From the NCBI RefSeq assembly GCF_004088395.1, contig NZ_CP035107.1:1-64000 (forward strand): a stretch of DNA of 64,000 nucleotides. The letters are read 5' to 3'. Under the pieces are notes generated by a model. That model was not told the DNA's origin and made no database searches. It saw nothing but the letters and a program-made list of their open reading frames with translations. Made by a program: the position numbers and the translations under genes. Each line of letters opens with the position of its first letter. Position 1 is the stretch's first letter. Of the stretch, positions 8,759 through 16,987 are shown in pieces. Source of the stretch: Ornithobacterium rhinotracheale (GTDB lineage: Bacteria; Bacteroidota; Bacteroidia; Flavobacteriales; Weeksellaceae).

Positions 8759-9106
8759 ATGTCTCAGATATTTCGTTTTAAGCAATTTAGTGTAGAGCAA
8801 GCAGGTGCCGCAGCCAAAATCGGTACTGATGCCGTGCTGTTAGGTGCGTGGTGCCCTCTTTTGCCAAGTTTTCAACACAGTTTGGACATTGGTACAGGCG
8901 TAATTGCGCTGATGCTTGCCCAGCGTGGCGCCCAGCAAATAGATGCCATAGAGCTAGATGCTAGCGCCTACCAAACGGCAAAAAACAATTTTAAGCACTC
9001 CCCGTGGGCAGCACGATTGCAGATTTATAATGCCGATTTTTTAGATTTTTCGTGGGATAAAAAATATGATTTGGTGATGAGAGAAGTGAAATGCAATTTG
9101 AATTAG
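8759..9106 (+). pseudogene. trmN6: tRNA1(Val) (adenine37-N6)-methyltransferase, truncated
   Basis: The N-terminal half of TrmN6 (YfiC): MSQIFRFKQFSVEQ, then the SAM-binding region LDIGTGVIALMLAQR and the acidic IDAIELDASAY strand. The homology stops at KYDLVM. The family's essential catalytic motif NPPF should follow at once, but the frame runs into unrelated MREVKCNLN and stops. The true coding remnant therefore ends near 9079. I prefer the ATG at 8759 to the upstream ATG at 8720, which adds a non-conserved leader. The break marks the left edge of an AT-rich accessory island; the rest of the gene is not in the window. Confidence 0.8.
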
Positions 9107-9483
9107 ATAAGATTAGTCGTCAAAGATTTTACAACACATCGGTTGATATGCTGAAAGAAAAACCATTGTCCGTAAATAAGTACTTATTATTTACTCTTAT
9201 GTATGATTTAGGGAAGAAAAAATTCGCCCAAGAAATGAAAAGATTAAACTTTGTATCAGATGATATTTTGGAAATCTTTATGGATAGAAATATGAAAGAA
9301 AACTTTTTTGAAACAGAAAAGAAAGATACAGCTTCCGTAATGTTATCCCAAATAAATTTTGCTCCAGACGCAAAGGAGAAACTAGATATACTTTGGAAAG
9401 CCTTTGTGAATATACAAGAGGAAAAAAGATTAGAAAAAGAAATTAAGAATCAGCAAACTAGAAGTAGAGGGTTTAGGAGGTAA
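9091..9483 (+). CDS. Hypothetical protein, island cargo or 3' fragment
   Basis: 130 residues, highly charged and mostly helical by eye, with no signal peptide or membrane span. It starts MQFELDKISRQRFYNTS and ends in a basic tail (QQTRSRGFRR). The ATG lies inside the junction with truncated trmN6, so the N-terminus may be artificial and the ORF may be the tail of a longer gene cut at the junction. It converges on sdpI, whose stop is only 9 bp away. I do not recognise the family. Confidence 0.5.
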   Translation: MQFELDKISRQRFYNTSVDMLKEKPLSVNKYLLFTLMYDLGKKKFAQEMKRLNFVSDDILEIFMDRNMKENFFETEKKDTASVMLSQINFAPDAKEKLDILWKAFVNIQEEKRLEKEIKNQQTRSRGFRR

Positions 9484-9492
9484 ACAAAAAAC

Positions 9493-9855
9493 TTAGTTTT
9501 CATCAGGATTTTCTTGTTTCTTTTTTAAAGCCGATTCCGTTGATATAAAGCAAGCAATAAAACCAATTATATAAATTGATATTGATATATTTATTATAAA
9601 AGAAAAATCTTCTTGTACATCTGCCCCAGATAATATCATTAAAATCTGAGAAAAAATAACAAAAAAAGGGATATAAATCATTATCTGGGAGGAGTGCTTT
9701 TGTGCAAAGTTCCAAGATTTTTGGTCTTTTGTTGAACGTTTCGTTCTATATCCATAAATTGAATTTAATTCTTTTGGTGGAAAGAAATAAAAAAGAACAA
9801 TAAGTAGAGATATAGCTAAGTCAATTACTAAAATTTCTTTTAATCCATTTTCCAT
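9493..9855 (-). CDS. sdpI: SdpI-family immunity membrane protein
   Basis: 120 aa with three hydrophobic segments (VIDLAISLLIVLFYFF; IYIPFFVIFSQILMIL; IINISISIYIIGFIACF). Between the first and second is the SdpI/YhfL signature NSIYGYRTKRSTKDQKSWNF, i.e. N-x-x-YGYRT then S-x5-W-x-x-A (PF13630 pattern). In Bacillus subtilis SdpI protects producers from the SDP toxin. Last gene of the minus-strand sdp cluster; its start overlaps the end of sdpB by 35 nt. The frame is intact, unlike sdpA and sdpB upstream, as expected if losing immunity is costly. Confidence 0.8.
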   Translation of the reverse strand: MENGLKEILVIDLAISLLIVLFYFFPPKELNSIYGYRTKRSTKDQKSWNFAQKHSSQIMIYIPFFVIFSQILMILSGADVQEDFSFIINISISIYIIGFIACFISTESALKKKQENPDEN

Positions 9856-10719
9856 AATAGTAAGATGAAGGGAGGGTTATATTTTTTAAACTACTATAAT
9901 CAGATAATAAATATAGGACTAAACCAGCAGTAGCTGCAAAGAAAAAGGTAAATAGTCCATGAATTATCAAAATCAAAAAGTGAAAGAAAACGCCCAAAAT
10001 AAACATTATTTTCTTTGTTTTACTTTTTTTGTCAAGAATGATACAGGCTGAAAGTAAAAATTCAAGTACAAGGATACCCCAAGTTATAATTGAAACCAGA
10101 AAACTTTTAGATAAAATGAAAATAAAAAGAGGTCTAAAGATTTCATTTATTCCAAAATGTTCGTGAGTCAACCAATAATAAGTAGCTGTTCCATTAGACC
10201 ATTCATCTATTGGAATTTTACCTACAAAAGCATGAAAATAGATTGCGCAGACTTGTATCTTTATTAAAAAAAGAAAAGCATTAGAAATTGTAGAGGATAA
10301 AGTATTACTTTTGTGGATCTCACCTATCCAATGATTTTTTCTATTATCTGTTATTGTTATGGGTATTAGTAGAAATGTAAGAACAGAAGTTATATGATCT
10401 CCTCCATCCACAACATTAGAAGAAGAAAAAAAGACCAAGAAATATACCAATGAAAAAAACCTGTAAACTTAGGGAAATAACCCATTATAACAAGGAGTAA
10501 GATAGTGATTGCAATTAACTTAGATTCCCATAGATAATCTTTAAATAAAAAAAATAAATTATAATTTTGAATAGAATAAGGTGAGTCTGCCAAAGATAAT
10601 AAAACATCTTTATTGAAAAGGGTACTACTATCATTAAAAGTTAAAGTCAATAAAGTACCAAAAGCTAATAAAGATCGGCTTAATCCTATTATATTATTCC
10701 AATTAAAACAAAATCTCAT
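9821..10719 (-). pseudogene. sdpB: SdpB-family toxin maturation membrane protein, frameshifted as written
   Basis: Two overlapping frames form one multi-span membrane protein. The first runs from the ATG at 10719 (MRFCFNWNNIIGLSRSLLAF); the second continues to 9821. They join at a run of seven A on the plus strand (10427-10433); one extra base gives HWYISWSFFSSSNVVDGGDH and a 299-aa product. The DGGD motif straddling this point is characteristic of SdpB and the related HTTM/gamma-carboxylase-like family, so the fused reading is right. In B. subtilis SdpA and SdpB convert pro-SdpC into active toxin. The start overlaps the sdpA stop as ATGA. Possible causes: slippage (phase variation), mutation or base-calling error. 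Confidence 0.75.
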
Positions 10720-11506
10720 TCCACATATATTTTTGCAATCTTGTAAGGTATTTTTACATTAGAGGAAACCCAAGCCCATGGAGTTCTCTCAGAAATATAT
10801 ATTACAATATCTCCATGAATATTATTATTTCCAAAATCATTTATAATTGTGTCTGTAGTCGATAACTTACTAATAGCTTTCAATAATTTTTCACCTCGAT
10901 ATTTTTTCCAGCATTCAAATGGAACATTTTTTAATATTTCCATAAGTTCATAACTTGATTTTCTTTTATAACGATTTATTCCAAACAAATCTTCAAGACT
11001 TAAAGAGCTGGGGCTGTTTAAACATTCTAATTTTTCTTTTTCTAATTTATAATATTTTATTAACCCGTAGTGCATTATCCAAATGAGATTAATTTATTGT
11101 GATATTGAATGATAATCAGGAAGATCATTTTCGCCAATATTCCCAAAGAAAGGAAAAATTTTCGTTTTCTTCGCTGCAAACGAGCCTTTCAATTTTAGAT
11201 AAAAATAAAATTGCAACTTGTCCCTAGGCGGCTTGTAATTTTATTTAATTGAAAACCAGTAAAATTCACTATTCTTCCGTCACATGAGCAACCTTTTTTA
11301 TAATGCACTACGGGTTTTATTACTTTTTCTCTAGGATTTCTTGTGAAAAACGCCCATCCCTGAGGTAATAATAAATTAAAATGATCATAGAAAACTCCAG
11401 AAGAAATAACAGGATTATTATTAGAAGTGACAAAAGAAAAATAAATGAATAAAAAAACAGAAGAGAACCACAATAAGTATTTCATATGGAAAAAATTAAA
11501 GTGCAT
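10716..11506 (-). pseudogene. sdpA: SdpA-family toxin maturation protein, interrupted by a 255-bp element
   Basis: The N-terminal part (one membrane helix YLLWFSSVFLFIYFSFV, then the SdpA hallmark LPQGWAFFTRNPRE) and the C-terminal part (SLEDLFGINRYKRKSSYELM, FECWKKYRG, ERTPWAWVSS) lie in separate frames split by the element at 11062-11316. Deleting the element and one TTATT copy joins PREKVIK to YYKLEKEK in frame, giving 176 aa, the family's size. Translation may start at 11506, overlapping sdpC by 11 nt, or more likely at 11485 (MKYLLWF). As written the first half ends in element-derived residues and lacks the PWAW region. Confidence 0.82.
11062..11316. mobile_element. 255-bp MITE-like element in sdpA (17-bp TIRs, 5-bp TSD)
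   Basis: Ends are perfect 17-bp inverted repeats AACCCGTAGTGCATTAT. Both flanks carry the direct repeat TTATT (11057-11061 and 11317-11321), the expected target-site duplication. It has no transposase-sized ORF and is therefore non-autonomous. The right-hand ~120 bp resemble 46917-47044, including an identical terminal stretch GCAACCTTTTTTATAATGCA, so it is a repeated family in this genome. The parent transposon is not in the window. Confidence 0.82.
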
Positions 11507-12212
11507 ATGATTTAGCTATTTTATCTATCAATATTTCATTTTTTAAATGACCGTTGGGAGAAAATTGTTCCTTTTCTCTTTTTGGACCGAATGCATATTT
11601 ATAAACACTAACAGCAACAGCGTAATTAACAACAAGGGCGATAGATACTCCTGCAGCAATATATCCAAAAGCAAAACAAAAAGTTGGTCCGCAAAGTACT
11701 TCTTTATTATCAAATTTATACTCAATATGGTTGTTGAGCTTTTCGATATTAATTGAGCCATCTGAATTTTTAAATTCCGCTAGATCTATTTCAGAGATTA
11801 ATTCTTGGGAAAGAGCAAACCCTTCCGCAATCTCAGGAACATTTAGAGATGCTTTTTCTAAAAGATTTACAGATTTTTCCATTTCATTTCGTATTCTTAT
11901 ATGATCGCCACTGGTAATTTCTTCATTAAATTTAGAAAAGAAAGATGGATCTATTTTAGAAATATTATCCATTACTAAGTTTTCTACATCATTCAATTGT
12001 TTTAATTGATTTTGATTAAGAGTAGATTTAAAACTTGTGAGCTCAGTTTGGAATTTTGCTTTCCTATTATTAGGTACATTTCCAAAAAATATTTCAGAAA
12101 AGAGCTCTTTTTCATTCTTTAAGATTAAACTATCGTTAGCCTGTGAATCATCGTTTGAGCAAGAAATTAAAAAAATAAAAGATAAAATAGATAGAATAAG
12201 TTTTGCTTTCAT
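11496..12212 (-). CDS. sdpC: SdpC-family antimicrobial peptide precursor
   Basis: 238-aa precursor resembling B. subtilis SdpC, the source of the SDP cannibalism toxin. The N-terminus MKAKLILSILSFIFLISC with Cys18 is a lipobox, so the precursor may be lipid-anchored. A helical pro-region follows (FSEIFFGNVPN matches the start of the SdpC pro-domain). The toxin segment starts near Cys174-Cys179 (CGPTFC) and continues as a ~30-residue hydrophobic stretch (FGYIAAGVSIALVVNYAVAV) ending at KYAFGP. SdpC likewise has a close disulfide pair before a hydrophobic helix. A charged tail follows, probably removed on maturation. First gene of the cluster, 20 nt behind a good promoter. Confidence 0.85.
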   Translation of the reverse strand: MKAKLILSILSFIFLISCSNDDSQANDSLILKNEKELFSEIFFGNVPNNRKAKFQTELTSFKSTLNQNQLKQLNDVENLVMDNISKIDPSFFSKFNEEITSGDHIRIRNEMEKSVNLLEKASLNVPEIAEGFALSQELISEIDLAEFKNSDGSINIEKLNNHIEYKFDNKEVLCGPTFCFAFGYIAAGVSIALVVNYAVAVSVYKYAFGPKREKEQFSPNGHLKNEILIDKIAKSYAL

Positions 12213-12240
12213 AATTATATGATTTCTATCATTGATAATA

Positions 12241-12272
12241 CAATGATATGTAAAATGAAATAAAAAACAAAA
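12241..12272 (-). promoter_or_regulatory. Bacteroidota-type promoter for the sdp operon
   Basis: On the minus strand TTTTG, 19 nt, then TATCATTG: a full -33 element and a -7 element with one mismatch to TAnnTTTG. The predicted transcript starts near 12233 and the sdpC ATG is at 12212. Confidence 0.55.
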
Positions 12273-12304
12273 TTATTTTCTATTTTTTTAAATATAGTAT
12301 ACCT

Positions 12305-12783
12305 CAACAAAGGGTTTGATAGTTGGACACATCTGGTTTCTATGCTTTTTTGTCATTTCGCAAAAAGCACCTCAGTTCGGGATATTTCTAATGGACTGCG
12401 TAGTGCAACAGGTAACCTCAATCATTTAGGAATAAAAACAGCACCCTCTAAATCTTTCATAGTTATCAAAATAAGAAAAGAGATTCGGATTTATTTAAAA
12501 ATTTTAATTCAATTTTTTAGACGATATGGCAGATTGAGATTTTTTTCAGAGATATCAAACAATTGCTTCATATTAAAAAAATGCTGTAAAAATTCAAATA
12601 TGGACGGCACTTATCACTATTCTTATTCTAAAATACCTGAAATCTATTGCAAAATACCCTTGGCACCTATCCAATTTAGTGGCTTTTATCCGATTGAATA
12701 TTTTTGTCAAAATCAACTTGCAGCACTGGCTTGATAAACCTTTTGAAATACCGCAAAATTATTATCAGGGGGGCTTTTTTTAA
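12305..12783 (+). pseudogene. Decayed IS4-family transposase (internal deletion, frameshifts)
   Basis: Frame one encodes GFDSWTHLVSMLFCHFAKS, RDISNGLRSATGNLNHLG and TAPSKS, the N-terminal DUF4372-type region of Bacteroidota IS4 transposases. After frameshifts, another frame reads WQIEIFFRDIKQLLHIKK, then QIWTALITILILKYLK and HLSNLVAFIRLNIFVKINLQ, the family's C-terminal end including the YREK-type Glu region. The catalytic middle (~200 residues) is missing. The IS probably took part in building or trimming the island. Confidence 0.75.
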
Positions 12784-12826
12784 TCTATAAAAAAACTACT
12801 TAAGCGCTGTTTTATTAGGATTTTAT

Positions 12827-12849
12827 ATTTTACATTTTTTTATTTAGGA
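12827..12849. repeat. IS-end-like 23-bp repeat (second copy)
   Basis: Same 23-bp string as at 1845-1867, lying 44 bp 3' of the transposase remnant's stop. Its position suggests the outer right end of the IS4-type element. Confidence 0.4.
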
Positions 12850-12891
12850 CATTACTATTTGTTTTTATAGAAAACCCCTCTATATAATTAG

Positions 12892-13005
12892 GGATATAGT
12901 GCACGGGGTGTTCGTGCGGATGATAAAATAGGAAATTTAAATAATGAATGTTTTAGAAAAGATGATTTTACGAAAGTTTTCATTGATGCTAATGCAGGAA
13001 TGTAA
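12892..13005 (+). pseudogene. C-terminal gene fragment, unknown family
   Basis: A 37-codon open stretch without a start (GYSARGVRADDK, then NECFRKDDFTKVFIDANAGM-stop), preceded by stops and followed directly by a terminator. It looks like the tail of a real gene whose body was lost on the right edge of the island. I do not recognise it; it is not the missing half of trmN6, which has different motifs. Confidence 0.35.
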
Positions 13006-13022
13006 TTAATTCAAAATATGTA

Positions 13023-13055
13023 AAAAACCCCACAATTCCAATTGTGGGGGTTTTG
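13023..13055. terminator. Bidirectional terminator downstream of rnr
   Basis: Inverted repeat CCCCACAATT / AATTGTGGGG with A- and T-tracts on either side, nearly identical to the manC terminator at 1930. It has CCCC on one arm and GGGGG on the other. It lies 26 bp past the rnr stop on the minus strand. Confidence 0.7.
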
Positions 13056-13081
13056 TTATCTCAATAATTTTAATCAAATTC

Positions 13082-15232
13082 CTACAACAATTCCAAATCC
13101 AATTGTTTTTTGTTTAAATCGGCACGAGTAAGCTTCACATTTACCTCGTCACCCAATTGGTAGGTATTTCCTGTGGCTTGTCCTACGATAGCATAATTCT
13201 TTTGGTCAAATATATAGTGATCATCGTGAATGTCTCGTAGTCTTACCAAGCCCTCTGCACGGCATTCAGGTAGTTCCACATAAATTCCCCATTCGGTAAC
13301 TCCTGTGATGATTCCGCTGAACTCTTCGCCCACATGTTTGTCCATGAATTTAACTTGCATGTATTTAATGCTATCTCGCTCGGCATCGGCTGCCAATCTT
13401 TCGCGCTGACTGCAGTGTTCGCATTTTTCCTCGTACACCTCTTTTTCAGCCGATTTGCCACCGTCTAAGTAGCGTTGGAGTAGTCTATGTGCCATAACAT
13501 CGGGATAACGGCGTATAGGCGATGTAAAATGCGAATAATATTCAAATGCCAATCCGTAGTGTCCAATGTTATCGGTTGAGTAAATCGCCTTGGACATAGA
13601 TCGCATTGCAAGCGTTTCAATCATATTTTCTTCGCCTTTTCCTTTCACATCGTGCAAAAGTTGGTTGATAGATGCGGTGGTTTTTTTACGGTCTCCTAAC
13701 TCCAATTTATACCCAAATTGATGAATAAATTGTTTTAAACTTGCTAATTTCTCCGGATCTGGATCATCGTGGATACGATAAACAAAGGTTCTATCCGTAG
13801 GTTTACCTCTTTTTAAGCTCACAAATTCAGATACTTTTCGATTGGCTAAAAGCATAAATTCCTCGATGAGCTTATTGGCATCTTTACTTTCTTTGAAATA
13901 AACACCAAGTGGATTTCCGTCTTCGTCTAAATTAAATTTAACCTCCAATCGGTCAAAACTAATCGCTCCGTTTTTAAGCCTTTCTTTTCTTAAAATCTTG
14001 GCTAATTTATCTAGAATTAAAATTTCTTCCTTCAATTCGCCCTCTCCACCTTCTATGATGGCTTGTGCATCTTCATACGCATATCGCTTGTCTGAATGCG
14101 TAACGGTGCGCCCAAACCAGCTTTTGATGATATTGGCGTTTTTATCCATTTCAAAAACAGCCGAAAATGTATATTTATCTTCGTTGGGTCTTAGCGAACA
14201 AGCGAAATTACTCAACACCTCTGGCAACATAGGCACCACGCGATCTACCAAATACACAGAAGTTCCTCGTTTATAAGCCTCTTCATCGAGCAAAGTGCCA
14301 GGTTTTACATAATACGAAACATCGGCAATGTGCACGCCCACTTCGTAATTTCCATTTTCAAGGATTCTGAACGAAAGTGCATCGTCAAAATCTTTGGCAT
14401 CTTTTGGGTCTATGGTAAAGGTAGGCACATCACGCATGTCGCGTCTTTTGGCGATTTCTTCTGGTTTAATTTCGGTATCAAGGTTTTGTGCTTCGTCTTC
14501 CACTTCTTTAGGGAATGCAGCCGGCAAGCCATATTCTGCCAAAATGGAATGAATCTCCACATCGTGCACGCCTGGTTTTCCAAGCACACGCGTGATTTCG
14601 CCAAATGGCGAATCGGCATCTTCTGGCCAGCTCACCACATTACACACAACTTTGTCGCCGTTTTGTGCATGGTTTAAGTTTTCCTTTGGCACATAAATAT
14701 CTACTGGCATCGATTTGCCTTCTACGATGACAAAACCATATTTTCTATCGCCTATGATTTCTAGCACGCCCACATATTGCATGCGATGTCGCTGAATCAC
14801 TTTGGCAATGCTACCCTCTGGCTTTTTACCACGAGAAGTTTTGTGCAAAATAAGCTGAACCAAATCGCCTTGTAGAGCGTTTTTGGTTTGTCCTTTTGGG
14901 ATATAGATATCGTCTTCCAGCCCTTCTACAATCACATAAGCAGCTCCAGATGAGGTAAAATCAATGGTACCCACAAGTATATTTTTCTCCATATTCAATT
15001 TGAATTTTCCTGGAGAAACTTCAAGTAAGCTATCATCTGCCACGAGGCGAGAAAGTGCCTTGATCAAATGTTGCTTTTCTTGCGCATTGGTGTACTGTAA
15101 TGCAGAACCTAATTGCTTGTGATTGAGTGTCTTGTTTGGATATTTTAAATAGTATTGTAATACTTTTTTAGCCGTTTTTCTAAAACTATTATCTTGAGAA
15201 TGATGATGTTTAGAGCGTTTATTTTTAGACAT
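13082..15232 (-). CDS. rnr: Ribonuclease R (RNase II family 3'-5' exoribonuclease)
   Basis: 716-aa processive exoribonuclease that degrades structured RNA. Order: N-terminal helix-turn-helix-like region, cold-shock OB domains (from KNILVGTIDFTSSGAAYVIV), the RNB catalytic domain with FTIDPKDAKDFDDALS (active-site Asp cluster, residues ~265-280), HYGLAFEYYSHFTSPIRRYPD at ~565, and a C-terminal S1 domain (EFSGIITGVTEWGIYVEL). A basic N-terminus MSKNKRSKHHHSQ precedes it. Length is normal. Confidence 0.95.
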   Translation of the reverse strand: MSKNKRSKHHHSQDNSFRKTAKKVLQYYLKYPNKTLNHKQLGSALQYTNAQEKQHLIKALSRLVADDSLLEVSPGKFKLNMEKNILVGTIDFTSSGAAYVIVEGLEDDIYIPKGQTKNALQGDLVQLILHKTSRGKKPEGSIAKVIQRHRMQYVGVLEIIGDRKYGFVIVEGKSMPVDIYVPKENLNHAQNGDKVVCNVVSWPEDADSPFGEITRVLGKPGVHDVEIHSILAEYGLPAAFPKEVEDEAQNLDTEIKPEEIAKRRDMRDVPTFTIDPKDAKDFDDALSFRILENGNYEVGVHIADVSYYVKPGTLLDEEAYKRGTSVYLVDRVVPMLPEVLSNFACSLRPNEDKYTFSAVFEMDKNANIIKSWFGRTVTHSDKRYAYEDAQAIIEGGEGELKEEILILDKLAKILRKERLKNGAISFDRLEVKFNLDEDGNPLGVYFKESKDANKLIEEFMLLANRKVSEFVSLKRGKPTDRTFVYRIHDDPDPEKLASLKQFIHQFGYKLELGDRKKTTASINQLLHDVKGKGEENMIETLAMRSMSKAIYSTDNIGHYGLAFEYYSHFTSPIRRYPDVMAHRLLQRYLDGGKSAEKEVYEEKCEHCSQRERLAADAERDSIKYMQVKFMDKHVGEEFSGIITGVTEWGIYVELPECRAEGLVRLRDIHDDHYIFDQKNYAIVGQATGNTYQLGDEVNVKLTRADLNKKQLDLELL

Positions 15233-15341
15233 TTTGTATATTTTTTTAAAATGATATACTTTGTGTCTATCAATTATTGTGCTACATTGTTAATAAACTA
15301 AAAAAATATCAATGATTTAAAATTCAGTTTTGGATTAAGTT

Positions 15342-16769
15342 TTATCGGTGCAAGAATTGAATAGTATCTAAATTCAATCGAGATTTAAGATATTTATTAA
15401 TTCTAATTTCATCGGCTTCATGAGGTACATTGTCTTTCCATAGAATAACGAATGTAGGCATAATGGTACGATTTTTAAAATTGGTATAATTAAAAGTAGC
15501 ATAACCAAAATAATCTAGTTCAGGATACAAAGATTTTAATTCTTTAGAAATACTTTGGAATGGAATGGTATCGCTATTCAATCGATTGATTTGCATTTTT
15601 TGGTAATCTATGATACTATCTTTTTGGCTCACTTCTTTTTGGAGCGAGCTATAAATAGAGCTATATAGTTTTTCGCCCGTGTTATCTTGTTGTGTAAATC
15701 CTCCTTGGTGTACAAGGATTTGAGTATGCGATAGATGGTATTTGTTCTTTAAAATAGTATTCCAATTTTTAATTACTTCTTCGGGAATATTGGCCGAAAT
15801 GGTAGAGATTGTAATGTAATTAATACTATCTTTTTTGCTTAAAATAGGATTATTAATATTGAAGAAAGTATTTTCGTAGGCTACGGCTACTTCGTTGTTT
15901 AAGAATTTCTGTACCTGAGATTTATATACCTCTTCTTTTACGATTCCGTAGAAAATAAATCCACTAGGCAACACTGTTAAAATAGCGATACTCACAATAA
16001 TTAAATTCGTTTTTCTAGCTTTTTGTGCATTTTGGTATTGCACCAAAGGAAACTTGTTGAATTTAATGTAAACAAAAGTGGAAATTCCAATAAAAATTGA
16101 ATTTATGACAAAAAGATAAAAAGCGTTTAGCGCAGCCATAAAACCTGTATAGTCTTTATAGCCAATGAGTTCATTTCCCATGGCTAAACCATAGCCCACG
16201 GTACACAAAGGTGGCATCAAAGCCGTAGCGATGGCAACGCCCGCAATCACATTGGAATTTTTGATTTTACTACTAAAGGCAGCAATTCCTGCCAAACCAC
16301 CAAAAATACCAATCAACACATCTAGCGATGTGGGCTCAATACGCCCAGAAAGTTGCGGGTTGATTGTTGTGAGAGGAGCAATAGAAAAATAGAGAAATGA
16401 TGTAAGAATTGAAATCACAACCATTACCCCAAAATTGGCAAATGATTTATTCAAAGTTTTAATATCATTTACAGCTACAGAATACCCAAGCCCAATAATT
16501 GGACCCATTAAAGGCGAAATAAGCATTGCCCCTATGACTACCGCTACCGAGTTGCTATTGAGCCCAATAGAGGCAATCATTACCGAGGCAACCAATACAT
16601 AAGCTGCTAGGCCCTTAAAACTAATATTGCTTAAAACCTCTTCTCTCGTACGCTCTTTATCCACCTCGTTGCTCAGGTCGTAAATTTCACGTAAAAAATT
16701 AAATAATTTATCGCCGATGGATTCTACCTGATTCTCCTCTATACTTTTCTTTTTTTCTTCTTCTGCCAT
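15342..16769 (-). CDS. DUF389 membrane protein
   Basis: 475 aa. The N-terminal cytoplasmic part has a Lys/Glu-rich start, then six or so helices form the DUF389 core: SVMIASIGLNSNSVAVVIGA, AMLISPLMGPIIGLGYSVAV and later ALMPPLCTVGYGLAMGN, the usual two inverted MLISPLMGPI / ALMPPLC motifs. After the last helix (IIVSIAILTVLPSGFIFYGI) comes a ~180-residue soluble domain typical of the Bacteroidota versions. Function unknown; described as a possible transporter. Confidence 0.85.
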   Translation of the reverse strand: MAEEEKKKSIEENQVESIGDKLFNFLREIYDLSNEVDKERTREEVLSNISFKGLAAYVLVASVMIASIGLNSNSVAVVIGAMLISPLMGPIIGLGYSVAVNDIKTLNKSFANFGVMVVISILTSFLYFSIAPLTTINPQLSGRIEPTSLDVLIGIFGGLAGIAAFSSKIKNSNVIAGVAIATALMPPLCTVGYGLAMGNELIGYKDYTGFMAALNAFYLFVINSIFIGISTFVYIKFNKFPLVQYQNAQKARKTNLIIVSIAILTVLPSGFIFYGIVKEEVYKSQVQKFLNNEVAVAYENTFFNINNPILSKKDSINYITISTISANIPEEVIKNWNTILKNKYHLSHTQILVHQGGFTQQDNTGEKLYSSIYSSLQKEVSQKDSIIDYQKMQINRLNSDTIPFQSISKELKSLYPELDYFGYATFNYTNFKNRTIMPTFVILWKDNVPHEADEIRINKYLKSRLNLDTIQFLHR

Positions 16770-16861
16770 GTTTAAAACACTATAGTATCAAAGCGCAAAA
16801 ATAAGTAATTGTGTTTAAATTTGATACTAAAAAAACTGAATTTGATGTATTTTTAATCCAA

Positions 16862-16932
16862 TGCTCATTCCGAACTTTATTCGGAATCTCTACGCGTAAT
16901 TTAAACCCTGAAACCAGTTCAGAGTGACAGGA
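16862..16932. repeat. Degenerate dispersed intergenic repeat with two small hairpins
   Basis: Contains ATTCCGAA-CTTTA-TTCGGAAT (16868-16888) and CTGAA-accag-TTCAG (about 16909-16923), followed by GAGTGACAGG. This resembles the widespread Flavobacteriia intergenic repeat with the core 'CATTCTGAACTTGTTTCAG'. Only one copy is seen in the window. It lies between divergent-free DUF389 and the XRE gene. Confidence 0.35.
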
Positions 16933-16987
16933 TGTATAAAATTGGAATTTGGTATATTTTTTAAGTCTGGATGGTCATTCTGAAGGA

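Noticed and set aside
10716-11506. ORFs 10716-11075 and 11195-11506 as two independent small genes
   Set aside because: They are the halves of one SdpA split by an element with TSD; excision restores the frame.
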